Assembly (NCBI RefSeq): GCF_963455295.1
Contig: NZ_OY734020.1
Span: forward strand, 1,178,001 to 1,242,000
Source of the DNA: Candidatus Thiodiazotropha sp. CDECU1
GTDB taxonomy: Bacteria > Pseudomonadota > Gammaproteobacteria > Chromatiales > Chromatiaceae
Length of the DNA: 64,000 nt
Direction of reading: 5' to 3'
Shown here: positions 44,530 through 53,216 of the stretch, piece by piece
Layout: each line of letters opens with the position of its first letter
Numbering within the stretch: the stretch's first letter is position 1
The notes under the pieces: model-generated
Databases searched by the model: none
What the model was told of the DNA's origin: nothing
The model's input: the letters and a program-made list of their open reading frames with translations, nothing else
Made by a program: the position numbers and the translations under genes

Positions 44530-45189
44530 GTGATAATCAAACTGGTCAGCTTTCTATTGTGCCCCTACGTACAGCGATCCGTAATACTGCTCGAGAAGAA
44601 GCAGATTCAGTATCAGATCGAGTATATCGATCTGGAACAACCACCAGCCTGGTTTCACCAGCTTTCACCTATGGGGAAGGTGCCGCTGATGTTGGTGGAT
44701 GGTGAGGTATTGTTTGAATCGGCCGTCATTCTGGAATTTCTTGACGAGAGCTTTTTACCCAGCTTGCAGCCACAAGATAACCTGAAACGGGCGCAACATA
44801 AGGCCTGGATTGAGTTAGGTTCCAGTCTGCTGGTAGCGCAACATGGGATGGCGATGGCGCCTGACGTGGAGACGATGGATGAGAGAAAGAGGCACCTGGA
44901 GGCCGGTCTGCTGCACTTGCTACCCCCCCTGGAACAGGGGTTATTTGGCGGACCAGCCCACTTTTCCCTGGTTGATGCGGCCTTTGCCCCACTCTTCATG
45001 CGACTCGACCTGCTAGCTGGAATGAATCCATTGGTGAGAATTGACTATCCGGGGCCTGTGGCCGAATGGGCAGAGAGGCTCTCCTCTCTGCCTTGTGTGA
45101 ATGGCTCGGTAGTCGAAGACTTTAACGAACAATTCAGGCGCTACTTGGAGAAAAAGGGCGCCTGGCTGGTTAGTGCCAATGCCCTCTAA
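44530..45189 (+). CDS. Glutathione S-transferase / SspA-fold protein
   Basis: Cytoplasmic thioredoxin/GST-fold protein of 219 residues. The N-terminal domain begins VIIKLVSFLLCPYVQRSVILLEKK and continues with PMGKVPLMLVDGE (cis-Pro) and ESAVILEFLDE, typical of GSTs and related SspA proteins. The C-terminal domain is helical. The CPYVQR motif has a Cys at the active position, as in omega/beta-type GSTs. The frame is open from 44443, but the GTG at 44530 begins exactly at the conserved domain. The 3' end overlaps dsbA by 4 bases. Confidence 0.8.
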   Translation: MIIKLVSFLLCPYVQRSVILLEKKQIQYQIEYIDLEQPPAWFHQLSPMGKVPLMLVDGEVLFESAVILEFLDESFLPSLQPQDNLKRAQHKAWIELGSSLLVAQHGMAMAPDVETMDERKRHLEAGLLHLLPPLEQGLFGGPAHFSLVDAAFAPLFMRLDLLAGMNPLVRIDYPGPVAEWAERLSSLPCVNGSVVEDFNEQFRRYLEKKGAWLVSANAL

Positions 45190-45809
45190 GGGGTGACTTT
45201 GGACTCTTCCGCAACCAACCGGGAAACAATCTCAAACATTTTGTTATAACTGCCGGCAAGGCTGCCACTGGTTTTATATTTGCCGTTGATACCCATTGCC
45301 GGGACGCCGTCCAATTGATAGCGCTGGCCCAGTTTTCTCGCATTTTGCACCTTCACATAGACCCCGAATGAGTTTAAGGCATCGACAAATTTCTGTTTAT
45401 CTACCCCCTGTTCCACTGCGAAGTCGATAAGCGAATCTTTGTCGTAGAGCTTACGTTTCTTGACATGCATTGCCTCGAATAGAGGCTCGTGAAGCTTTTC
45501 AGTGAGTCCCAGGATTTCAGCAGCGTAGTAGAATTGGGCGTGGACTGTCCATTTATTGTTCAATGGTGCAGGTACCCGGACAAAGGATACATTTTCCGGC
45601 TTGTTCTCCAGCCAAGCCTCGAGCTGAGGCTCCATCTGATAGCAATGGGGGCATCCGTACCAGAAGAATTCGATCACCTCTATCTTGCCATCAGGTGCGG
45701 TTGTGGCTACGGGGGGGTCTATGGGGTCCCAGCCTTCCCCCCATTCGGCATGAGCTGTATGAAATATCAATAGGGGCAGAAGTACTAAAATTCGATAGTT
45801 CCAGGGCAT
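45186..45809 (-). CDS. dsbA: Thiol:disulfide interchange protein DsbA
   Basis: Periplasmic disulfide-bond-forming oxidase, 207 residues. It has a signal peptide (to about residue 21), the thioredoxin fold with active site CPHC (Cys53/Cys56) in WYGCPHCYQ, the inserted helical domain, and the cis-Pro motif DGVPAMGIN. The CPHC dipeptide marks it as DsbA rather than a reductase. The ATG lies 157 bases from the next divergent gene. It is probably needed for correct folding of the many exported proteins in the window. Confidence 0.94.
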   Translation of the reverse strand: MPWNYRILVLLPLLIFHTAHAEWGEGWDPIDPPVATTAPDGKIEVIEFFWYGCPHCYQMEPQLEAWLENKPENVSFVRVPAPLNNKWTVHAQFYYAAEILGLTEKLHEPLFEAMHVKKRKLYDKDSLIDFAVEQGVDKQKFVDALNSFGVYVKVQNARKLGQRYQLDGVPAMGINGKYKTSGSLAGSYNKMFEIVSRLVAEESKVTP

Positions 45810-45966
45810 ATTATGTCCTTCAGTCAGTAAACAAAAAGTTCAGGATTGAATCCTATTGGAACCTATTAGAAATTTGAATAGCAGTATGGTTCCCGGTACG
45901 GTATATAAAGCCTGTCAGGGCATATACTAACTCAGATTTGAAGCAAGTCTATGTGAGCTGGGGTTC

Positions 45967-46230
45967 ATGGGAAGCAGATTGATAGAGCCGTACATCGAAG
46001 CCATTTGCGAAAAGGGCTGTAAATCGGTACGGGAGGATATGCGATTGTTAAGCCAGGGGGTGGTTCTGCCTGAGTTGAAGGATCTGGATGAGATAGCCCG
46101 CCAGATGGTGCTCAAGGAGTTACGATCCATCATGGCTGTGTATGGTGATGGATGCCCTGTCGTACAACCCCAATCGAGTAATAAAAACGATATAAAGCAT
46201 GAGCATAGAAAGAAAAATACGTCTAGGTAA
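45967..46230 (+). CDS. Small hypothetical protein
   Basis: An 87-residue helical protein, no signal peptide: MGSRLIEPYIEAICEKGCKSV, then a segment rich in Leu and Glu, and a polar tail (KNDIKHEHRKKN). It overlaps the SET gene by 32 bases in another frame and is presumably cotranscribed with it. I recognise no family. The GGGG before the ATG gives some support for translation. Confidence 0.6.
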   Translation: MGSRLIEPYIEAICEKGCKSVREDMRLLSQGVVLPELKDLDEIARQMVLKELRSIMAVYGDGCPVVQPQSSNKNDIKHEHRKKNTSR

Positions 46231-46534
46231 TATAGTTTATCGCGCACCGTCCTCGATCCATGGTAACGGCCTATTTGCAAAAATAGCTATCAACAAAGGG
46301 GATTTTATTGGAACCTATCAAGGCCCTGTCGTGAAGCGGGACGGTACCTATGTGCTTTGGGTGTTCGAGGATGGCAAGGAACCGGAGGGGCGTAGCGGCC
46401 GGAATCTGTTGCGCTATCTCAACCATCAGGATGAAGGCAATGCCGAGTTCGACGGCTTTGATCTCTACGCCGTGCAGGATATCCAGCCCCATGATGAGAT
46501 CACCTTCGATTATGGTGGCTGGGACGAGGATTAG
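46199..46534 (+). CDS. Small SET-domain protein
   Basis: A 111-residue protein that is nearly all SET domain. The N-terminal motif IHGNGLFAKIAINKGDFIG, the central RNLLRYLNHQDEGNAEF (matching the NHS-type knot) and the C-terminal DEITFDYGG (YDY-like) are characteristic of SET lysine methyltransferases. No pre-SET or post-SET cysteines are visible. It overlaps an upstream 87-residue frame. The bacterial substrate is unknown; relatives may act on ribosomal, DNA-binding or host proteins. Confidence 0.87.
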   Translation: MSIERKIRLGNIVYRAPSSIHGNGLFAKIAINKGDFIGTYQGPVVKRDGTYVLWVFEDGKEPEGRSGRNLLRYLNHQDEGNAEFDGFDLYAVQDIQPHDEITFDYGGWDED

Positions 46535-46574
46535 GCACTCCGTTCTCACTCAAGTACCCGATGGATATTAAACC

Positions 46575-48374
46575 CTAGGGATTCAACGGAACCAGTCCAT
46601 CAGATTGCTTGTGGGAAGGCCTTTCCTGTTGCATCTGTTCAACCAACTCGCGTATCGCATACTCCGTCCATCCGCTTTCATCCATGGGGCTGTAGAGGGC
46701 GCGTTCCAGGCTGTGAACCGCCTCGGAAACCGCTTCATCACAACGGCTGGCCAAGCGGGTCAAATTGTGCGGCGGAGTTTCCGGCCACTGCAGTTGTGCC
46801 CATGCCAGCCAGGCGGATCTTGCGGATACGGCGTCTTTCTCGGCATAGGCCTGCTCCAGTTCCAGCAGTGCCTCTGCGATAGCCTGCCTGCTGGGATCGA
46901 CCTTTTCCTGTTCCGCAGTGGGGATGGGTCGTGGCTGCTGCGCAGGTCTGTTACGCCGTGTGTGCCACCAGGCGAACAGGGTCAGGATCCAGGCGATGCC
47001 AAACAGCCAAACCAGCCAATGCACCTCTTGGCTGACAGGGGCCGTAGCGGATTGATTGTCGGTTGCGAGCGTCGTATTGGTTTCGTCCTGACCCACCTGT
47101 TGGGTGGATAACTGGGGCAATTGTGGTTGTTGCTGTTGCAATCCGGGAGTGGCGCCGGGATTAGGCATGACATCTATGCTGACCGCGTCTAGACGGGCTG
47201 TCTCCTGGCGCCCGGTTTCGGTATTCCACCATGGGATTTCAACCGCCGGCAGATCGTATTGACCTGGTTCGGTTGCGATCAGTGTCATGCTGTTTTGGCG
47301 GCTGCTGCTGATACCGGTTCTGGTCGGCGTCTCTTTCAACTCAGGTCGCTCCTGGTAGCTTTTGATACCCTCCGGCAGGGTCTGCTCAATGGTCGGTAGC
47401 TGGGCCGAAGACAAGCCGTCTGCTAACACCATGATACGCCTGACCAGGGGCTTACCAGCGAGGATTGGGCTCTGTTGTATGAGTCCGCTCTCCACAATCT
47501 GAAGGTTTTTCGCCGGCAACCAACGATCACCGCTATAGGATTCGGGTATCGGTATAATCTCAAGCACAACCTGGTTCGATTTGCTGGTGAAGATGCGCAC
47601 CTCTTGCTGTGGTGTGCTAAAGGGGTCGTTTAGGAACGAAAAGAGTCTGTTGCCACCACTGCGACCGCGATATTTAACCCCGCCGATCTCAAGCCGGCCG
47701 CTCTGGTAGGCAAATACTGCATATTTGCGCTCAATCACATTGAACTGTATCCCATCCCGCTCGCTGGAATAACGCTCCTCATGGAGCAGCTTCAACTGGG
47801 TGTCGGGCATCGAGGCCTGGGGCATATCCAGGGATTCACCGTGTATGCCTGGGGCCTGATAGAGCTTGAGTGTGAGGATGACCTCCTCCTCGATATAGGC
47901 CCGGGATTTGTTCAGGCTCAGTTCCACAAGCACCTGCTCTTTTTCCGCCTCTATTTGGTGTTGGGGTTGCTCCGCAACTTCCAGTACAAGTGCCTGGGTC
48001 GACTCGTTACCGATGCGGATGGGTGGAATCTCGATGGTACCTGTCTGCTTGGGCAACAAGGTCAGAGTCAGTGAGCGTTTGGCTGACATCTTGCCATTGA
48101 TGATTGAAATACTCTGTTGAGTTGAGCGACCGATGATCTCGAACAGCTGCTCCAATTGGCCCAGGTCCGGCGTCATCTCTTGATCACCCTCCATCTGCAG
48201 GGTCAGCCGAACCGGCTGATCCACACCGGTGCTATTGCTTGAGAGTATGGCGGCCACCTCGGCATCGACGGGGGACGAGAGCAGCAGAAGAATGATCAAC
48301 AGACCATTCAACGATGACTTGATTGATGGTTTTATCAGCAACATCTTTTTCAACAGCATCTGACTATGCTTCAT
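46575..48374 (-). CDS. batD: BatD family protein
   Basis: Membrane protein of 599 residues. It has a signal peptide (about 20-38), several beta-sandwich repeats in the periplasm (GVDQPVRLTLQMEGD, FNVIERKYAVFAYQSGRLEI), a transmembrane helix (about 448-468, VHWLVWLFGIAWILTLFAWWH) and a cytoplasmic helical tail. This is the BatD (oxygen-tolerance) architecture. batD normally sits with moxR, batA, batB and batC. Here it is alone, and the plus-strand recJ gene starts 83 bases beyond its ATG. Its activity is unknown; it may chaperone or sense with MoxR partners encoded elsewhere. Confidence 0.88.
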   Translation of the reverse strand: MKHSQMLLKKMLLIKPSIKSSLNGLLIILLLLSSPVDAEVAAILSSNSTGVDQPVRLTLQMEGDQEMTPDLGQLEQLFEIIGRSTQQSISIINGKMSAKRSLTLTLLPKQTGTIEIPPIRIGNESTQALVLEVAEQPQHQIEAEKEQVLVELSLNKSRAYIEEEVILTLKLYQAPGIHGESLDMPQASMPDTQLKLLHEERYSSERDGIQFNVIERKYAVFAYQSGRLEIGGVKYRGRSGGNRLFSFLNDPFSTPQQEVRIFTSKSNQVVLEIIPIPESYSGDRWLPAKNLQIVESGLIQQSPILAGKPLVRRIMVLADGLSSAQLPTIEQTLPEGIKSYQERPELKETPTRTGISSSRQNSMTLIATEPGQYDLPAVEIPWWNTETGRQETARLDAVSIDVMPNPGATPGLQQQQPQLPQLSTQQVGQDETNTTLATDNQSATAPVSQEVHWLVWLFGIAWILTLFAWWHTRRNRPAQQPRPIPTAEQEKVDPSRQAIAEALLELEQAYAEKDAVSARSAWLAWAQLQWPETPPHNLTRLASRCDEAVSEAVHSLERALYSPMDESGWTEYAIRELVEQMQQERPSHKQSDGLVPLNP

Positions 48375-48456
48375 TTTTTAGACTACTTGGGCTGTATAAT
48401 GAGCCATCCCATTAGATGGGGGCAACAAGCATAAGTTTCCAGGGGAAATTGATATT

Positions 48457-50178
48457 GTGAAGATCCTGCAGCGTCCGCTTCCGGCTGAACCAAGTCTGTT
48501 GTCGGCGTCCACCCATCCGCTCATGAAGCGGATTTACAGCGCCAGGGGGTTGTTAAGGGATAGGGAACTCGAGCTCGAGCTTGCCCACATGGCACCAGTG
48601 AGCCGGATGAAAGGGATCACCCATGCAGCAGATTTGCTGCATGATGCCCTTAGACTTGAGAAATCGATCCTGATCGTTGGGGATTACGACGCAGATGGGG
48701 CTACGAGTACTGCCCTGGCGATGTTGGCCCTGGACGCCTTTGGTGCAAAAGAGTTCTCTTATCTGGTGCCGAACCGATTCGATTTCGGTTATGGACTGAC
48801 CCCGGAACTGGTTGATATGGCGGCCAGCAGAGAACCGGGGCTGATTATCACCGTGGATAACGGAATCTCCAGCCTGTCGGGTGTGGCGAGGGCGAATGAG
48901 CTGGGGATTCCCGTAATTATCACCGACCACCATCTGCCTCCTGAGCAACTGCCTGCCGCAGCTGCCATCGTCAACCCGAATCAGCCCGATGATCAATTTC
49001 CCAGCAAGCATCTTGCGGGGGTCGGAGTGATCTTCTATCTGATGGCGGCCCTGGCCCGAAAGCTGAAGGGTGTCGGCTGGTTTGAACAGCAGGGACTGAA
49101 AGAGCCCAATCCAGCACAATGGCTCGACCTGGTTGCACTCGGCACCATCTGTGATCTGGTGCCCCTCGACTACAACAACCGGGTGCTGGTGGCCCAGGGT
49201 TTGAGACGCATCCGGGCCGGGGCTTGTCGCCCCGGTATACGCGCGCTGGCGGAAGTCGCCAAACGATCCTTGTCCAATATCATAGCCTCGGATATCGGTT
49301 TCGCATTAGGCCCCCGTCTGAATGCTGCAGGACGCCTGGATGATATGGGACTCGGTATCGAATGCCTGCTTAGCGACTCGTCGAGTGCGGCCCGGCAGAT
49401 GGCAATGGAGCTTGATCGGCTCAACCAGGAACGGCGGGGGATTGAGCAGAGCATGAAAATCCAGGCAGATGATCTGCTGCAGCAGTTACAGCTGAGTGCC
49501 GATGGTGGGCTGCCGGCAGGGCTCTGTCTCTATGATGAGGCTTGGCACCAGGGAGTGGTGGGTATCCTGGCATCCCGTATCAAGGCCCAGTACCATCGCC
49601 CGGTGATCGCTTTTGCAAGAGGGGATGCGGGGGTAATCAAGGGTTCAGCGCGCTCCATCACCGGGTTGCATATGCGTGACTTGCTGGCAGATATCGCCAC
49701 CCGCAATCCCGCTATGATCACCCGTTTTGGCGGGCATGCGATGGCTGCCGGGCTGACCCTTGCTGAGGCGGACTATCCCCGATTCAAACAGCTATTTGAG
49801 CAGCAGATAGCAGATCAGTTGAGCCCGGAGATGCTGCAAGGGGTAGTGTTCACCGATGGGGAGCTGTCTCCGGACGAGATGAACCTGGAGATGGCGGAAA
49901 TCCTGCGCAACGGTGGGCCCTGGGGACAGGGATTCCCAGAGCCGCTGTTCGAGGGCTGCTTTTCTCTCCAGCAGCAACGTGTGGTGGGCGAGCATCATCT
50001 CAAATTGGAGTTGTCATCCGCCAATTGTGCCTGGACAATCGATGCCATCGCCTTCAATCAGCCACCCTTGGCCGATCCCGAGCTTCGGGTACAGATGACC
50101 TACCGGCTGGATGTAAATGAGTTTCGCGGCAAGCGAACGCCGCAATTGATTGTGGAGACTATCCAATCGATAAACTAG
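48457..50178 (+). CDS. recJ: Single-stranded-DNA exonuclease RecJ
   Basis: 5'-3' ssDNA exonuclease of the DHH phosphoesterase family, 573 residues. It has the five family motifs: DYDADGAT (motif I), DNGIS, DHHLPP (the DHH motif), LDLVALGTICDLVPL, and the C-terminal DHHA1 motif with RFGGHAMAAG. It acts in RecF-pathway recombination and mismatch repair. It is followed directly by darP; the recJ stop lies inside the probable extended start of that gene. Confidence 0.96.
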   Translation: MKILQRPLPAEPSLLSASTHPLMKRIYSARGLLRDRELELELAHMAPVSRMKGITHAADLLHDALRLEKSILIVGDYDADGATSTALAMLALDAFGAKEFSYLVPNRFDFGYGLTPELVDMAASREPGLIITVDNGISSLSGVARANELGIPVIITDHHLPPEQLPAAAAIVNPNQPDDQFPSKHLAGVGVIFYLMAALARKLKGVGWFEQQGLKEPNPAQWLDLVALGTICDLVPLDYNNRVLVAQGLRRIRAGACRPGIRALAEVAKRSLSNIIASDIGFALGPRLNAAGRLDDMGLGIECLLSDSSSAARQMAMELDRLNQERRGIEQSMKIQADDLLQQLQLSADGGLPAGLCLYDEAWHQGVVGILASRIKAQYHRPVIAFARGDAGVIKGSARSITGLHMRDLLADIATRNPAMITRFGGHAMAAGLTLAEADYPRFKQLFEQQIADQLSPEMLQGVVFTDGELSPDEMNLEMAEILRNGGPWGQGFPEPLFEGCFSLQQQRVVGEHHLKLELSSANCAWTIDAIAFNQPPLADPELRVQMTYRLDVNEFRGKRTPQLIVETIQSIN

Positions 50179-50675
50179 ACGAGCAGGAAGAGGGGTTCGA
50201 GGGACCCAGTAAGAGTGAGATTAAACGCGAGATGCTTGCCCTGCAGGATCTCGGCGAGCGTCTCACGACTCTCTCACCCGCGCTGTTGACGCGGATGCAA
50301 CTGAGTAGTGTCCTGCAAGAGGCGCTGCAGGAGAGCAAACGGATCAAGTCACTGAATGCCCTGCGTCGGCACTACCGGCGCTTGGGAAAGCTGCTGCGCA
50401 ATGAGGATCTTGATTCGATCAGGCAGGTGATAGGTGATTTGGATAATCAGCACCAGGCCGATGTCAACCGGTTCCATGCCCTGGAGCGGTGGCGGGAGAG
50501 GTTGCTGGATGAGGAGAGTGAGGCGTTCGGGGAGTTTATGCAACGTTATCCTGCTGCGGATCGTCAAAGGCTGCGACAGTTGCTTCAGGCCGCACGACGG
50601 GAGCGCGAAACGGAGCGTCCTCCAGTGGCTTATCGTAAGTTGTTCAAATTCCTGCGCGAGGTGGCCGGAATCTGA
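50166..50675 (+). CDS. darP: Ribosome biogenesis factor DarP (YjgA), probable non-AUG start
   Basis: Dual-action ribosomal-maturation protein associated with the 50S subunit. The first ATG (50232) gives 147 residues, but the open frame upstream continues DEQEEGFEGPSKSEIKRE, which matches the conserved acidic and SKSEIKR start of the family. The frame has no ATG, GTG or TTG before the stop at 50118. The best start is an ATC at 50166 with GGAG eight bases before it, giving 169 residues, but ATT at 50145 is possible. The core LGKLLRNEDLDSIRQVI and RQLLQAARRERETERPP is typical. The 3' end overlaps gluQ by 46 bases. Confidence 0.85.
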   Translation: MDKLDEQEEGFEGPSKSEIKREMLALQDLGERLTTLSPALLTRMQLSSVLQEALQESKRIKSLNALRRHYRRLGKLLRNEDLDSIRQVIGDLDNQHQADVNRFHALERWRERLLDEESEAFGEFMQRYPAADRQRLRQLLQAARRERETERPPVAYRKLFKFLREVAGI

Positions 50676-51574
50676 AGTTGTGCGGGAATTTGGCTCAAAG
50701 ACCAGTGCGAGATTGCCCATTCCCAGAACCCCTCAAGGCTCTCGGGGCGCTGTGGCGGCAACGCTTGATTGAGAAAAGCGTAGGCGTGTAAGAGGGCATC
50801 TATGGGCTGTTTGGGATTTACCGGGGCATCCTTGAACTGCTTACTCAGTTTTCGACCCTGCTCATCCACCGCCACTGGGAGGTGGGCGTAAATGGGACTG
50901 GGGAGCCGCAGCAGCTGTTGCAGATAGTGCTGTCTTGGGGTGGAGCTGAGCAGGTCGGCGCCCCGAATGACAGCTGTAATACCCTGCCAGGCGTCATCGA
51001 TCACCACAGCGAGTTGATAGGCATGAAAGCCATCGGCACGCCGAATCACGAAATCGCCTATCTCCCGGTTGATCTGCTGGCTGATGCTGCCCTGGACACT
51101 ATCCTCGATAGCGATCTTCTCATCGGTGGTAAAGACCCGTACGCTTCTTCCTGTTCTCCCTTTTGGTACACCATTTCGGCAGATACCGGGGTAGATTGCA
51201 CCCTCCTCGCCATACTTGGCTTGCTTTTCGATCATCTTGCGGGAACAACCGCAAGGATAGGCGTGTTGCGCCTGAATCAGCCAGTCGACCGCTTCCGCAT
51301 AGGCCTCGGTACGCTGGCTCTGATAGACGATCTCACCGTCCCAGCAGAAGCCCATGCTCTCCAGCGATAACAGGATCGATTTGGCGGAACCTTTTACCTC
51401 CCGGGTTCGATCCAGGTCTTCCATGCGCACATACCACTCCCCGTTTTGACTGCGGGCATCCAGGTAGCTACCCAGTGCCGCGACCAGGGAGCCGAAATGG
51501 AGTTCGCCAGTGGGAGAGGGGGCAAAACGACCCCGATAGCCGCTATTTTCTGCTAGATCGGGCATCTTTGCCAC
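50630..51574 (-). CDS. gluQ: Glutamyl-Q tRNA(Asp) synthetase
   Basis: Modifies queuosine at position 34 of tRNA(Asp) with glutamate. It is the catalytic fold of GluRS without the anticodon-binding half, 314 residues. The HIGH-like motif is PSPTGELHFGSL, the KMSKS-like motif is RKLSKQ, and zinc ligands are in YPCGCSRK with IYPGIC. It follows dksA on the same strand, as in many gammaproteobacteria, but an intrinsic terminator lies between them. The 3' end overlaps the convergent darP gene. Confidence 0.95.
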   Translation of the reverse strand: MAKMPDLAENSGYRGRFAPSPTGELHFGSLVAALGSYLDARSQNGEWYVRMEDLDRTREVKGSAKSILLSLESMGFCWDGEIVYQSQRTEAYAEAVDWLIQAQHAYPCGCSRKMIEKQAKYGEEGAIYPGICRNGVPKGRTGRSVRVFTTDEKIAIEDSVQGSISQQINREIGDFVIRRADGFHAYQLAVVIDDAWQGITAVIRGADLLSSTPRQHYLQQLLRLPSPIYAHLPVAVDEQGRKLSKQFKDAPVNPKQPIDALLHAYAFLNQALPPQRPESLEGFWEWAISHWSLSQIPAQLQIPATSRRNLNNLR

Positions 51575-51620
51575 TATTTGATAAAGGTTTCACGCAGGTG
51601 GAGCAGTCATCAAAAACAGA

Positions 51621-51642
51621 AAAACCGGCTGTGGCCGGTTTT
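51621..51642. terminator. Terminator between dksA and gluQ
   Basis: A nine-base stem AAAACCGGC / GCCGGTTTT with a TGTG loop lies between the dksA stop and the gluQ start. On the minus strand the stem is followed by T, so it can end dksA transcripts. On the plus strand it also has a T end, so it may act in both directions. Confidence 0.75.
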
Positions 51643-51666
51643 TCGTGAGACACAATGAGGAGGCGG

Positions 51667-52107
51667 TTACCCCATCTGTTTTTCGCGAATCTCATCCAGG
51701 GTCTTACAATCGATACACTGGGTTGCCGTGGGACGGGCCTCCAGTCGCCTGATCCCGATCTCCACACCACAGGACTCACAAAAACCATAATCATGGTTGT
51801 CGAGCTTCTCCAGGGCCTCATCGATCTTTTTGATCAATTTGCGCTCTCGGTCACGGGTGCGCAGCTCCAGGCTGAATTCCGATTCCTGGGTCGCCCGATC
51901 GTTGGGATCGGGAAAATTGGCGGCCTCATCCTGCATATGGTGCACGGTACGGTCGACCTCTTGCATCAGGTTGGATTTCCATGCGTCCAGGATGGAGCGG
52001 AAATGAGCCTCCTGTGGATCACTCATATACTCTTCGCCCTTGGCGGACTTATAGGGCTCGATTCCGAAGGATTTCGCCCCCTGTGTATCGGCTTTCTTCT
52101 GGGCCAT
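51667..52107 (-). CDS. dksA: RNA polymerase-binding transcription factor DksA
   Basis: RNA polymerase secondary-channel factor that works with ppGpp in the stringent response, 146 residues. It has the long coiled coil whose tip [11 protein letters not shown] includes the Asp pair, and a C-terminal zinc finger with Cys110/Cys113 and Cys131/Cys134. All the features of the zinc-dependent DksA branch are present. It is followed by a terminator and gluQ. Confidence 0.97.
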   Translation of the reverse strand: MAQKKADTQGAKSFGIEPYKSAKGEEYMSDPQEAHFRSILDAWKSNLMQEVDRTVHHMQDEAANFPDPNDRATQESEFSLELRTRDRERKLIKKIDEALEKLDNHDYGFCESCGVEIGIRRLEARPTATQCIDCKTLDEIREKQMG

Positions 52108-52442
52108 TCATGGTACCTCTTCAGTGAAGGCGCATATCTATACCAGAAAGGAAAGAACGAAACAACAAATTGGGCTCCGCATTGTTAATCATCTTCCCAT
52201 CTATAAGATTGGTCCATATCGCCTGAAAATAAAGGTCAATATAGACATAATGCTTGCCTCAGGGCAGGAATTGCGTGGATTTTACCTTTTCAGACCACTT
52301 TGCACGCCATTCTCCTGTAGGTAAGCTTGTACGCCATCGCCGACAAATGGTTCAGAACGACCGTTTATTGTTTGACTGGCGCAGTTAGACTAGCGTCCCG
52401 GCTGGAGAATACCTTAGTTTTTTGGTTTTTTAGGGTGGAGTA
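52108..52442. promoter_or_regulatory. Divergent intergenic region dksA / CbbY-like gene
   Basis: The 335 bases hold no coding signal. A TTGACC-like -35 on the minus strand near 52237 has no good -10 at 17 bases, and a TTGACT on the plus strand near 52370 likewise lacks one. The promoters for both genes must be here but were not pinned. Confidence 0.35.
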
Positions 52443-53216
52443 ATGGCTGAATTAGAGGCATTGATATTTGATGTGGATGGTACCCTCGCCGATACCGAGC
52501 GTGACGGGCACCGGGTGGCCTTCAACAGGGCCTTTGAAGAGGCGGGATTGGACTGGCAGTGGTCGGTTGCGCTATATGGCAAACTGCTGGCCGTCACCGG
52601 TGGCAAAGAGCGAATCCGCCACTATCTGGATCACTACAATCAAGATTACCCAAGACAGGATGATCTCGATGGATTTATAGCTGCACTGCATGCCAGTAAG
52701 ACGCAGCACTACACCCGCATGTTGTCACAAGGCTTGATACCGATGCGCAGCGGTGTGAAGCGCCTGCTGCATGAAGCGCGGCAGGCGGGGCTGCGCCTGG
52801 CGATTGCCACCACCACCACACCGGCCAATGTCAGCGCCCTGCTGCAGCACAGTCTTGACCCCGACGCGGAGAGCTGGTTCGAGGTGATTGCGGCGGGGGA
52901 TATTGTGGCGGCAAAAAAACCGGCACCTGACATCTATCTCTGGGCGATGCAGCGCATGGGTCTGCAGGCGGGTGCCTGTCTCGCCCTCGAAGACTCCCAC
53001 AATGGGGTGCAATCCGCCAGCCATGCCGCCATCGACTCGATTCTGGTAACCACCAACGGTTATACCGCTGAGGATGATTTTAGCGGGGCTAGCCTGGTGG
53101 TGGATCAGTTCGGTGAGCCCGACCAGCCCTTTCTGGTGAGATCCGGTGAGGCGGATGGGCATAGATTTGTCGATCTTGGCTTGCTGCGGGCCCTGCATGG
53201 CAGATCTGACCCATGA
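52443..53216 (+). CDS. CbbY-like HAD phosphatase
   Basis: HAD-superfamily phosphatase of 257 residues. Motif I DVDGTLADTE gives Asp10/Asp12, motif II is IATTTTP, motif III is AAKKPAPDIY, and motif IV is LEDSHNG. The cap domain lies between motifs I and II. It resembles CbbY, which removes xylulose-1,5-bisphosphate and protects RuBisCO, so a Calvin-cycle role is likely in an autotroph; phosphoglycolate phosphatase is the alternative. Its stop overlaps the aminotransferase start (ATGA). Confidence 0.8.
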   Translation: MAELEALIFDVDGTLADTERDGHRVAFNRAFEEAGLDWQWSVALYGKLLAVTGGKERIRHYLDHYNQDYPRQDDLDGFIAALHASKTQHYTRMLSQGLIPMRSGVKRLLHEARQAGLRLAIATTTTPANVSALLQHSLDPDAESWFEVIAAGDIVAAKKPAPDIYLWAMQRMGLQAGACLALEDSHNGVQSASHAAIDSILVTTNGYTAEDDFSGASLVVDQFGEPDQPFLVRSGEADGHRFVDLGLLRALHGRSDP

